Shown one piece after another: positions 1-7,170 of a stretch of 47,711 nt of DNA. This DNA is from Acidobacteriota bacterium (GTDB lineage: Bacteria > Acidobacteriota > Terriglobia > Bryobacterales > Bryobacteraceae): contig JAPKZA010000268.1 of assembly GCA_026394015.1 (NCBI GenBank), positions 1 through 47,711 on the forward strand, read 5' to 3'. Position numbers and translations under genes: made by a program. The first letter of the stretch is position 1. Each line of letters starts with the position of its first letter. The notes beneath the pieces were generated by a model that was given only the letters and a program-made list of their open reading frames with translations, did no database searches and was not told the DNA's origin.

Positions 1-243
1 CGTCACCGCACCCCGCGACCCGCGGCCGTCCCGCAAGCCCGCACCCTGTCCCGTCAACAAACCCCGCGACCCGCAGCCGTCCCGCAAACCCGCACCCTGT
101 CCCGTCACCAAACCCCGCGACCCACGACCGTCCCGCAAGCCCGCACCCTGTCCCGTCAACAAACCCCGCGACCCCCGACCGCCCCGCAAACCCGCACCCT
201 GTCCCGCCACCAATCCCCGCGACCCACGACCGTCCCGCAAACT
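1..243. repeat. 51-bp C-rich tandem repeat array, at least 4.6 copies
   Basis: Units begin with CCCCGCGACC at positions 11, 62, 113, 164 and 215, an exact 51-bp period. A partial unit occupies 1-10, so the array continues beyond the window. Units alternate between two versions: AAG...GTCAAC in the first and third, AAA...GTCACC or GCCACC in the second and fourth. The true period may therefore be 102 bp. There is no unique spacer between units, so this is not a CRISPR array. The array lies downstream of pilN. Because 51 is a multiple of 3, reading frames pass through it. On the minus strand a frame stays open from an ATG at 256 to the window edge, with a Gly-rich 17-residue repeat; all three plus-strand frames are also free of stops within a unit, so coding cannot be decided here. 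Confidence 0.9.
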
Positions 244-310
244 CCCACCCGGCCATTCACGGGCCGATCCCGCCAGTCGCAGCCACCACGCGCTCGCGCG
301 CTCACCGACT

Positions 311-877
311 CTAAAGCTTCTGCGCATAGTTCACACTCACTCGATACCGGTACAACGGCTCACTCTGCGACGGCGGCAGCATCGTCGCCATCGAAGGAAC
401 CGTAAACACTGTGGAATTCTCCATCCGCTTCAGCAGGTCAATCACCGGCTCAATACTCTGCGCCGCCACCGTCATCTCAAGCTGAATCTCGTTCTTCGCA
501 TTCGCCTGCGGACGCAGCGCCACCAGCCGTACATTGTGCGGCATCACCTGCTCCAAGTCCGCAAATAGCCTCGACCAACTGATCCCCTTCCGCGCGATCA
601 ACGTGTTCAAAAACACGCTCCGCTCCAGCACATCCGCGTTCTCCACCTTCCGCATCGACGCCTCCAGCGTCGCCTGCTCGCTCGCCATGCCCGCCACCTG
701 TTTCTCGGTCTGCGCAATCGCCGCCACCAGGTCGCTCTTGGCCTGCCGCTCGTTCACAATCATCAGCACGAGCAGCCCCAAAGTCACCGCCAGCAACCCC
801 GCCGCCACGCTCGCAAAAATGGTGACCGCCCGGTCCCGGCGGAACGGCTCACTCGACAAGTTAATCGGATACCGCAC
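311..877 (-). CDS. pilN: PilN-like type IV pilus inner-membrane assembly protein
   Basis: PilN is the bitopic membrane protein that links cytoplasmic PilM to PilO in the type IV pilus alignment complex. The protein opens with the family signature YPINLSSEPFRRDR. One membrane segment (IFASVAAGLLAVTLGLLVLM) follows, then a coiled-coil-like stretch rich in Ala, Gln and Glu, then a small periplasmic alpha/beta domain. I chose the GTG at 877 as start: it sits one base after the pilM stop codon, has GGGAGG upstream, and gives a short cytoplasmic PilN tail of 188 aa in all. An ATG at 943 would give 210 aa but would overlap pilM by 65 bp and add an Arg-rich extension. It is the last recognisable gene of the pil operon here; no pilO, pilP or pilQ follows within the window. 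Confidence 0.85.
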   Translation of the reverse strand: MRYPINLSSEPFRRDRAVTIFASVAAGLLAVTLGLLVLMIVNERQAKSDLVAAIAQTEKQVAGMASEQATLEASMRKVENADVLERSVFLNTLIARKGISWSRLFADLEQVMPHNVRLVALRPQANAKNEIQLEMTVAAQSIEPVIDLLKRMENSTVFTVPSMATMLPPSQSEPLYRYRVSVNYAQKL

Positions 878-878
878 T

Positions 879-1745
879 TTAATTCCGGCCTCCCGCTGCC
901 AGATATCCCAATAATCCCGCATTCGTCGCCGCCGGCGCTCCAAACGGACTCTGCAACGGCTCCACCGGCAACTCTACATCCGACGGCAACGACGCCAGCC
1001 CACACAAATGCACCGACTGCGGCCGCGTCTTCAACTCGTCTTCCAGGTAAGCCAGTGTCGGGTACAACACGCCCCCCAACTCTTCCTCGTCCGCCGTCGC
1101 GAGCTCCACGCACCGCAGCAACCGCAGGCTCCCGCCCATCGTCACCGCAATCGTCAGCACCTTGTTTGCCAGCTTCACGAGCACCCGACATCCATCCGCC
1201 GGCACCAAATCCAGCGCCGCCAACGTAGATGTCGTAATCCGTCCCGGCCACAATCCCGCCACCCGAAACGGAGCCTCGTACTTGGCCAGAATTTCGAGCG
1301 AAACCAACGTCGCCAGCACGTCGACCTCTTTGGCCGACCCCTGCCGCGGTTGTACAAAGCAGCTCACCGCCGCCGCGTCCACGTCAAACGGCACCGTCTT
1401 CTTCATCCGAAACCGCACGAGCGCCCGCTGCTCATCCGGGTCCGCCGGAAACTGGCTGAAGTCCAACACCGCCATCCGCGCGGCATAGTCCGGCAGGATC
1501 AAAACCGCCGTTCGCCGCTTCCGCCCCGTCTCCGGTCCCGCCGCTTCCTTGATCGCTTTCAGGAAGAAGTCGTTCCGCAGGATGTTGTCCTCAATCGGCG
1601 ATATCCGCAACGTCTCCGCCTCGTACGATGTCCACTGCGGAGACCCGCCCCGCTTGGCGTACGCCAGCCCCTGCGTCGATATCTCAAAACTCAGGTCCGG
1701 CGCCGGATCCGCCAGCAAACGATGAATGGTATCGGTAATCGCCAT
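879..1745 (-). CDS. pilM: PilM-like actin-fold pilus assembly protein
   Basis: PilM is a cytoplasmic actin/FtsA-like ATPase that binds the N-terminal tail of PilN. This 288-residue protein fits the family by position between pilB and pilN and by its pattern: an N-terminal beta-rich segment (FEISTQGLAYAKRGG), a central block (VLILPDYAARMAVLDFSQFP) resembling the PilM/GspL actin fold, and a C-terminal VHLCGLASLP strand. It is shorter than typical PilM (about 350 aa) and the phosphate-binding loops are not obvious. Nucleotide binding therefore cannot be claimed, and the family call rests partly on context. Its ATG overlaps the pilB stop by one base (TGATG), which implies translational coupling. 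Confidence 0.78.
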   Translation of the reverse strand: MAITDTIHRLLADPAPDLSFEISTQGLAYAKRGGSPQWTSYEAETLRISPIEDNILRNDFFLKAIKEAAGPETGRKRRTAVLILPDYAARMAVLDFSQFPADPDEQRALVRFRMKKTVPFDVDAAAVSCFVQPRQGSAKEVDVLATLVSLEILAKYEAPFRVAGLWPGRITTSTLAALDLVPADGCRVLVKLANKVLTIAVTMGGSLRLLRCVELATADEEELGGVLYPTLAYLEDELKTRPQSVHLCGLASLPSDVELPVEPLQSPFGAPAATNAGLLGYLAAGGRN

Positions 1746-3373
1746 CAGCCCTCGATAAAGGTCACTTTGTTGATCTCGCGCAGCGTCGTAATCCCCGACC
1801 GCACCCGCTCAATCGCACTCTCGCGCAACGTCGACATCCCCTCGCTCCGCGCATATCGCTTAATCTCACTCGTCGGTCGCCGATCCAGAATCATCTCCCG
1901 AATCTTCTCGGACATGTCCAGCAACTCATGAATCGCGCTCCGCCCGTGGTACCCCGTCCCGCCACAGTCAAAGCAACCCGCGCCTTCATAGAACGTCACC
2001 CCCACCCAATCCTCCGGCTTCAACGCCGAATCGATCAACTCCTGCTCCGTCACCACCGCCGGCTGCTTGCAGTGCTCGCAGATGTTCCGAACGAGGCGCT
2101 GCGCCAAAATACAGTTCATCGCCGACACAAAGTTGTACGGCTCCACGCCCATATTCAAAAACCGGCCCAGCACGTCAAACACGTTATTCGCGTGGACCGT
2201 CGTGAATACCAAATGTCCCGTCAGCGCCGAGTTGATCGCAATCTGCGCCGTCTCCTGGTCGCGAATCTCGCCCACCAGAATCTTGTCCGGATCATGCCGC
2301 AAAATACTCCGCAGCCCCCGCGCAAAAGTCAGCCCCTTCTTCTCGTTCACCGGGATCTGCGTGATCCCCTTGAGCTGATACTCCACCGGGTCTTCAATCG
2401 TGATGATCTTGTCTTCGTCGTTCTTGATCTCGCTCAGCGCCGCGTACAGCGTCGTCGTCTTGCCCGACCCTGTCGGCCCCGTCACCAAAACCATCCCGTA
2501 CGGCTCTTTGATGTACAGCCGAAACTTGCGGACGTCGTTCTCCGAGAAGCCCACGACATCCAGCGAAAGCTTCGAAAACTTCTCGCTCATCGACTCTTTA
2601 TCCAGCACCCGGAGCACCGAGTCTTCGCCATGCACCGTCGGCATCACCGACACCCGGAAGTCGATCAAGCGGCCCTTATAACGCACCCGAAACCGCCCAT
2701 CCTGCGGCACCCGGCGCTCAGAAATATCCAGCTCGCTCATCACCTTGATGCGCGAAATAATCCGCGAACTCCAGTCCTTCGCAATCGGCGACATCGCGTA
2801 GTGCAGTACCCCGTCAATCCGGTACTTGATCACCACTTCCTGGTCCCGCGTCTCGATATGAATATCGCTCGCCCGCCGCTCCAGCGCGTTGAAAATCGTA
2901 CTGTCCACCAGCTTGATGACCGGCGCGATATCATCGCCGCCCGCCGAGATCTTATCGATCGAAAGCGTCTCGTCCGGGTTCTCTTCCGAAACCACATCGA
3001 GCGTAAACCCTTCGGTGACCTCCTCAAGAACCCGCTGCGACTGCTCGGTCTTCTTCAACAAATCCGTGATCTGATGCAGCGGCGCAACCTTCACCCGCAA
3101 CCGTCGCCGCAGCAGCACGCTCAGCTCATCGATCAACTGCAGGTTCCGAGGATCCGCCACCGCGATCTCCATCGTCTCCCCCGCCGCGGTCTTCTCGATC
3201 AACACCGGCACAAAGTTGTACCGAAACATCATGTCCACTGGCACCAGGCGCAGTAACTCCAAATCCACCGCCGACTCTTTCAAATCCACGTACGGCGTCC
3301 GATACCGCAGCGCCAAAGCCTTGGCCTCCGCGATTTGCGCCGTCACTGCCGGAGCGATCACTTGCGTTCCCAT
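1745..3373 (-). CDS. pilB: PilB/GspE-type pilus extension ATPase
   Basis: This is the hexameric cytoplasmic motor ATPase that drives pilin polymerisation. The 542 residues show an N-terminal MshEN/GspE-N-type domain (about 15-110), then the ATPase core. Walker A is GPTGSGKT at 299-306, the Asp box with ITIEDPVEYQL lies around 324-334, Walker B is ILVGEIRD at 365-372 and the His box is TTVHANN near 391-397. A four-Cys zinc site (C432, C435, C467, C470) is characteristic of PilB/GspE and absent from the PilT retraction ATPase. Start ATG follows the pilC stop directly (TAGATG). With pilC upstream and pilM-pilN downstream, a type IV pilus role is more likely than type II secretion, though the ATPase alone cannot separate the two. 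Confidence 0.95.
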   Translation of the reverse strand: MGTQVIAPAVTAQIAEAKALALRYRTPYVDLKESAVDLELLRLVPVDMMFRYNFVPVLIEKTAAGETMEIAVADPRNLQLIDELSVLLRRRLRVKVAPLHQITDLLKKTEQSQRVLEEVTEGFTLDVVSEENPDETLSIDKISAGGDDIAPVIKLVDSTIFNALERRASDIHIETRDQEVVIKYRIDGVLHYAMSPIAKDWSSRIISRIKVMSELDISERRVPQDGRFRVRYKGRLIDFRVSVMPTVHGEDSVLRVLDKESMSEKFSKLSLDVVGFSENDVRKFRLYIKEPYGMVLVTGPTGSGKTTTLYAALSEIKNDEDKIITIEDPVEYQLKGITQIPVNEKKGLTFARGLRSILRHDPDKILVGEIRDQETAQIAINSALTGHLVFTTVHANNVFDVLGRFLNMGVEPYNFVSAMNCILAQRLVRNICEHCKQPAVVTEQELIDSALKPEDWVGVTFYEGAGCFDCGGTGYHGRSAIHELLDMSEKIREMILDRRPTSEIKRYARSEGMSTLRESAIERVRSGITTLREINKVTFIEG

Positions 3374-4594
3374 CTATCCTCCCACCGTATCCGCCAACGA
3401 AAAAATGGGCAAATACAGCGCCACCAGCACAAACGCCACGAAAATACCCATGAAAATCATAATGGCCGGCTCAATCAATGAAAGCGCCGCGCCTAATCGC
3501 GTCTGCACGTCGTCTTCAAAAAACTCGGCCACCGACCCCAACATCGCCGGCAACGCGCCCGTTGATTCCCCCACCTCAATCATGTCAATCGCCAGCGGCG
3601 GAAACACCCCCGTCGCCGCCAGCGACGACGACAACGTCTGTCCCTCCCGCACCGATTTCCGCGTCGACTCCAGCGCCCGCGCCAGCACCCGCGTCCCCAC
3701 GCTTTCCGCCGCAGTCTCCAGCGCCTGAATCAGTGGAATCCCGCCCAGCAGCAGCGTCGAGAGCACCCGCGCAAACTGCGCCACTTGGTACTTGATCCAA
3801 ATTTCGCCGGCAATCGGCAACTTCAACTTCACCCAGTCGAGCCGCTCTTTGCCGCTCTCGCTCTTCATCCACCAACGCAACGCCGCCGCCGCTCCGGCGA
3901 GCGAAACCACGCCCAGCCAAAAATACTCCTGCGCCGTCGTCCCCACCGAAATCAGCAGCGTCGTCAAAAACGGCAGCTTCGCGTTCATGCTCCCGTAGAG
4001 TGAACTAAACTGCGGCACCACGTAGGTGATCAGAAATACGACCAGAAGCAACACCAAAACAATCAGGAGTGTCGGATAGATCAACGAGGCAATCAGCTTC
4101 TTCCGGACGGCCAGCGTCATCCGCTGATAGCTGACAAACCGCTCCAGAACTTCCACCAGCGCGCCCGACCGTTCCCCCGCCAACATCGACGTCACGTAGA
4201 TCGGCGGGAAAACTCCCTGCCGCGCAAAGGCATCCGACAAACTAGTCCCGACGCGGACGTCGTCCCGCACCGCCGTCACCAGCGGACTCAACTTCGCATC
4301 CGTCAACCGCGTCGCCAGCAGATCGAGCGACTTCAAAATCGGCAATCCGGCCTTGATCAGCGTGACGAACTGCTGGTTGAAAATCAGGAACTTTTCCAGA
4401 TTCAGCTTCTTCTTCCGATTCGCTCCCGTCAATGAAGGTGCCAATTGATCGAATTTCCCTTTCGGCTTCACCGAATAAACGAGAAATCCTTGTTGCGTAA
4501 ACTTCTCCCGCAACTCCTGCTCCGTCGCCGCTTCCGCAATCTCTTGCTTGATCAGCCCCCGCGCGTCGGCGTACTTGAGGACGAACTCCGCCAT
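3374..4594 (-). CDS. pilC: PilC/GspF-type inner-membrane platform protein
   Basis: PilC is the polytopic inner-membrane platform on which PilB acts during pilus assembly. The 406-residue length is typical. After an N-terminal cytoplasmic region (MAEFVLKYADARG...) there are two related GspF domains of about 120 residues. Each has the conserved pattern in which FNQQFVTLIKAGLPILKSLD in the first copy matches FARVLSTLLLGGIPLIQALE in the second. Hydrophobic segments follow each domain (LIASLIYPTLLIVLVLLLVV and the C-terminal AIMIFMGIFVAFVLVALYLP). The start follows the lolA-like stop immediately (TAGATG) and the stop abuts pilB, so lolA, pilC and pilB form one transcription unit. Confidence 0.95.
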   Translation of the reverse strand: MAEFVLKYADARGLIKQEIAEAATEQELREKFTQQGFLVYSVKPKGKFDQLAPSLTGANRKKKLNLEKFLIFNQQFVTLIKAGLPILKSLDLLATRLTDAKLSPLVTAVRDDVRVGTSLSDAFARQGVFPPIYVTSMLAGERSGALVEVLERFVSYQRMTLAVRKKLIASLIYPTLLIVLVLLLVVFLITYVVPQFSSLYGSMNAKLPFLTTLLISVGTTAQEYFWLGVVSLAGAAAALRWWMKSESGKERLDWVKLKLPIAGEIWIKYQVAQFARVLSTLLLGGIPLIQALETAAESVGTRVLARALESTRKSVREGQTLSSSLAATGVFPPLAIDMIEVGESTGALPAMLGSVAEFFEDDVQTRLGAALSLIEPAIMIFMGIFVAFVLVALYLPIFSLADTVGG

Positions 4595-5242
4595 CTACTG
4601 TCCCCCTCCCGCGACCACTTCGACTCCCGGTGGCGCGACAAACGTAAACAACGAGTCGTTTAACGGCGGATTCCGAACTTCGCCGCTAAACCGGAAGATC
4701 ATGGTCGCCCCATCCTGCCCCTTAATCGTTAGCTCCGAAATCCGGCCGTCACGGCCCACGGTAAACGCTACGCTTTGAAACGGCGACTTTTGCGGATTCT
4801 TCGGTTCCGCCGTCACCGTCACGAGCTCTCCCGCCGGCTGCACCAAAAACTTTCCGAAGTCGCGCTGAAAATCCAACTTGCCGATCAAAAACGCCAACGG
4901 CGCCTGAATGTCCTGCGCCTCTTTCAATTTCATTTTCTCTGCCCGCTTGGCCATCACGGAGTAATACCAATACGTGCTGCCGTCCGAAATAAATAATTTT
5001 CCGTCCGGTTTCGTATATTCCCAGCGCATTCGCCCCGGTTTTCGAATCCGCAACGATCCCGCTTCCACCCTCCGCGCCTTATTCGGCGCGATATAGGTCT
5101 GTTCAAACGTCAACTCCAGCGTCCGAACCGAGTTGTAGCGGCTTTCGATCCCCGCGAGCAGCTTTGGCAAATCGACCGATTGGGCCGACAGCGAAGAGCT
5201 GGCTCCCAGAAAAAGGACGAAGATCGAGCGGAGTGACGTCAC
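4595..5242 (-). CDS. lolA: LolA-like periplasmic lipoprotein carrier protein
   Basis: LolA carries lipoproteins across the periplasm from LolCDE to the outer membrane. The 215 aa begin with a signal peptide (MTSLRSIFVLFLGASSSLSA, likely cleaved after SAQS). The mature part has the LolA half-barrel pattern: LLAGIESRYNSVRTLELTFEQ, then RKPGRMRWEYTKPDGKLFIS, then the strand segments around FLIGKLDF and ITIKGQDG-type turns. It is the first gene of the pil operon, directly touching pilC. That linkage suggests a job in delivering a pilus-associated lipoprotein such as a PilP- or pilotin-type factor, although housekeeping LolA remains possible. Other outer-membrane lipoprotein-sorting paralogues share this fold. 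Confidence 0.82.
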   Translation of the reverse strand: MTSLRSIFVLFLGASSSLSAQSVDLPKLLAGIESRYNSVRTLELTFEQTYIAPNKARRVEAGSLRIRKPGRMRWEYTKPDGKLFISDGSTYWYYSVMAKRAEKMKLKEAQDIQAPLAFLIGKLDFQRDFGKFLVQPAGELVTVTAEPKNPQKSPFQSVAFTVGRDGRISELTIKGQDGATMIFRFSGEVRNPPLNDSLFTFVAPPGVEVVAGGGQ

Positions 5243-5286
5243 TACTGGATAAGACGAACTAACGGCCTATCCCGTGCAAGGCAAAA

Positions 5287-5961
5287 TTAATCCTGCCCTA
5301 ACTCTTTGCGGGAAATCCGAACGTCATGCACCCCTTCGATACTTGCCATGCTCTTTGCGACTCCCTCTGCTCCGACGTCTGGTTTAAACCGGACTTGATA
5401 ACTTCCTTCGATCCCAAGGCCCTGCCCCGTCATCGCGATGCTCATGAGACGGAGATCGGTCACGAGCGGTCCAAGGCGTTCGGCTAAGAGACGGTCGAGG
5501 TTCAAGTCGGGCACAGCCCGGAGCCGGAGAACAAAGACTTCGGCCGGTTCGTTCTGGGTTCCTTTTGCCATTACAAAGGCGGCCGTACCGGCAACGAGAA
5601 TGCCCAGGATCGCCACCCAGAGGTTTTGCGAGCCAGCCGCCATCCCGGCGACGACCGCGAAGATGACAAAGGCGGTATCCCGCGTATCCCGCACAACCGT
5701 TCGGAACCGGACGATCGAAAGGGCCCCGACCAAACTGAACGCCCGAGCGACGTTGTCGCCGATGACCTGGGTGACCATGGCAATCAGGACGGCGAGGAGC
5801 ACGAGGGTCGTCGGAAAAGAGACGGAGTGGGCGTGACCCGTCGTCCGCCGATAGATCCAAGCCACGATTGCCCCGAGCAGAAGCGCCGTCACGAGCCGCG
5901 ACAAAATCACCCAGGGGTCTGCCGCCGGTTCCGCCGTTAGGACCTTCAAAAAATCGGGCAT
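5287..5961 (-). CDS. DUF4956 family membrane protein
   Basis: A 224-residue protein of the DUF4956 family, whose function is not established. About four transmembrane segments occur in the N-terminal 140 residues. The family hallmark VGALSIVRFRTVVRDTRDTA sits between two of them and is followed by another membrane helix, then a soluble alpha/beta domain of about 85 residues ending DVRISRKELGQD. DUF4956 proteins resemble the MgtC/SapB layout of a membrane domain plus an ACT-like soluble domain; this is a family-level analogy, not proof of function. Relatives are often found near exopolysaccharide or polyphosphate genes. It lies 69 bp downstream of the sugar aminotransferase gene on the same strand and could be the last gene of that unit. 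Confidence 0.85.
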   Translation of the reverse strand: MPDFLKVLTAEPAADPWVILSRLVTALLLGAIVAWIYRRTTGHAHSVSFPTTLVLLAVLIAMVTQVIGDNVARAFSLVGALSIVRFRTVVRDTRDTAFVIFAVVAGMAAGSQNLWVAILGILVAGTAAFVMAKGTQNEPAEVFVLRLRAVPDLNLDRLLAERLGPLVTDLRLMSIAMTGQGLGIEGSYQVRFKPDVGAEGVAKSMASIEGVHDVRISRKELGQD

Positions 5962-6030
5962 CTTATTCCCTCTGATGATAGGTCGAAAACTCGAAATCCG
6001 TCATTGATTTGACATAAGTTTGCAATCGGG

Positions 6031-7167
6031 CTAGCTCCAGCCGTTCACCGCCGCGATGACCCGTTCGACGTCCTCTTCGCTGAGTTGGGGGTGGATCGGC
6101 AGGCTTACCTCCCCTTGGGCTAAGCGGCGGGCCACCGGGAGAGCACCCCGTACCTCGTGGTTGGCGGTAGCCATTGCTTTCTGATCAGGGATCAGGATCG
6201 GGTAGTGGCGGCCTGACCCGACCGAGTGACTCTTCAGCCACCCCTCGAAGTCGGAACGTTGTTCGGCGGCGACCTCCACTGGAAAGAGGTGCTCGCAGGA
6301 GTCGCTGGCCGGATTGGGTCGGATCAGGCGTACCGCCGGATGCTGGATCCCTTTCGTGTACGCGGCGGCCACTTGCTGGCGTCGGGTAGTCCAGGCCGAT
6401 AAACGAGGGAGCACCGCTTCGGTGAGGATGGCGGCGTGGACCTCGTCCAGCCGGCTGTTCCAGCCGATCTCGTCGTGAAGGTACTTGGCCGATTGGCCGT
6501 AGTCGCGAAGCCGTCGGACTTTGTCCGCCAAACTGGCTTCGCTCGTCAACACGGCGCCGCCGTCGCCCATCGCCCCGAGATTCTTGGTCGGATAGAAGCT
6601 CGTCGCGGCCAATCGACCGACGGTTCCGGTCGCTCGTCCGCGCCACGATGCCCCGATCGACTGCGCGCAATCTTCGATAATCGTCGTTCCGTATTGGCTC
6701 TGGAAGGCGGCGAGACGGTCCAGGTCCAAGCTCTGGCCGAAAAGATGGACGGGGAGCAAAAACCGTACGTTGGCGTCGGTCCGGAGGATCTCTTCGGCGA
6801 GATCGAGGTTGAGGAGGCCGCTGTCGTCGGTGTCGCAAAAAATCGGGGTGCCGCCCACCCGCAGGATGGCGAGGGTGGTGGCGAAGGCCGACAGGGGTGT
6901 GGTCAGCACGGCATCGCCCGGTTGGAGTCCAGCGGCCCGTAGCGCGATCTCCAGGGCGTCGAGCCCACTGGCTACTCCGATCGTCTCGCGAACTCCCCAG
7001 TGGCGCGCCAGGTCCGTCTCGAAGTGACGTACCTCCTGGCCGAGCACGTACCAGCCGCTGGCACCAACCCTCTCCACGGCGCGGAGGACATCCGGGCCAA
7101 TTTCCGCCCACTGGCGCTTAAAGTCATTCAACAAGACAGGGTGCATCGGTACCACTACGGATGCCAC
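6031..7167 (-). CDS. DegT/DnrJ/EryC1/StrS sugar aminotransferase
   Basis: These PLP enzymes aminate nucleotide-linked 3- or 4-keto sugars to make amino sugars for glycans. In the 378 aa I see the PLP-binding region (GVASGLDALEIALRA), the IIEDCAQSIGA segment that contacts the cofactor, and the SFYPTKNLGAMGDGGA motif whose Lys forms the internal aldimine. The NSRLDEVHAAIL segment and the C-terminal HYPILIPDQ region are also typical. The open frame begins at a GTG three bases after the upstream stop. An ATG 21 bases further in (7146) gives MHPVLLNDFKRQW, closer to the usual family start; neither has a clear ribosome-binding site. It lies directly after the TPR-glycosyltransferase gene, which suggests it supplies an amino sugar for that enzyme, as FlmB/PseC-type enzymes do for flagellin glycans. 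Confidence 0.92.
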   Translation of the reverse strand: MASVVVPMHPVLLNDFKRQWAEIGPDVLRAVERVGASGWYVLGQEVRHFETDLARHWGVRETIGVASGLDALEIALRAAGLQPGDAVLTTPLSAFATTLAILRVGGTPIFCDTDDSGLLNLDLAEEILRTDANVRFLLPVHLFGQSLDLDRLAAFQSQYGTTIIEDCAQSIGASWRGRATGTVGRLAATSFYPTKNLGAMGDGGAVLTSEASLADKVRRLRDYGQSAKYLHDEIGWNSRLDEVHAAILTEAVLPRLSAWTTRRQQVAAAYTKGIQHPAVRLIRPNPASDSCEHLFPVEVAAEQRSDFEGWLKSHSVGSGRHYPILIPDQKAMATANHEVRGALPVARRLAQGEVSLPIHPQLSEEDVERVIAAVNGWS

Positions 7168-7170
7168 GAA

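Noticed and set aside
1-243. CRISPR array
   Set aside because: The repeated units abut each other with no unique spacers and no cas genes are present.
1928-3256. A 442-codon plus-strand open frame opposite pilB
   Set aside because: Arg/His/Pro-rich antisense translation with no domain; pilB on the minus strand has all motor ATPase motifs.
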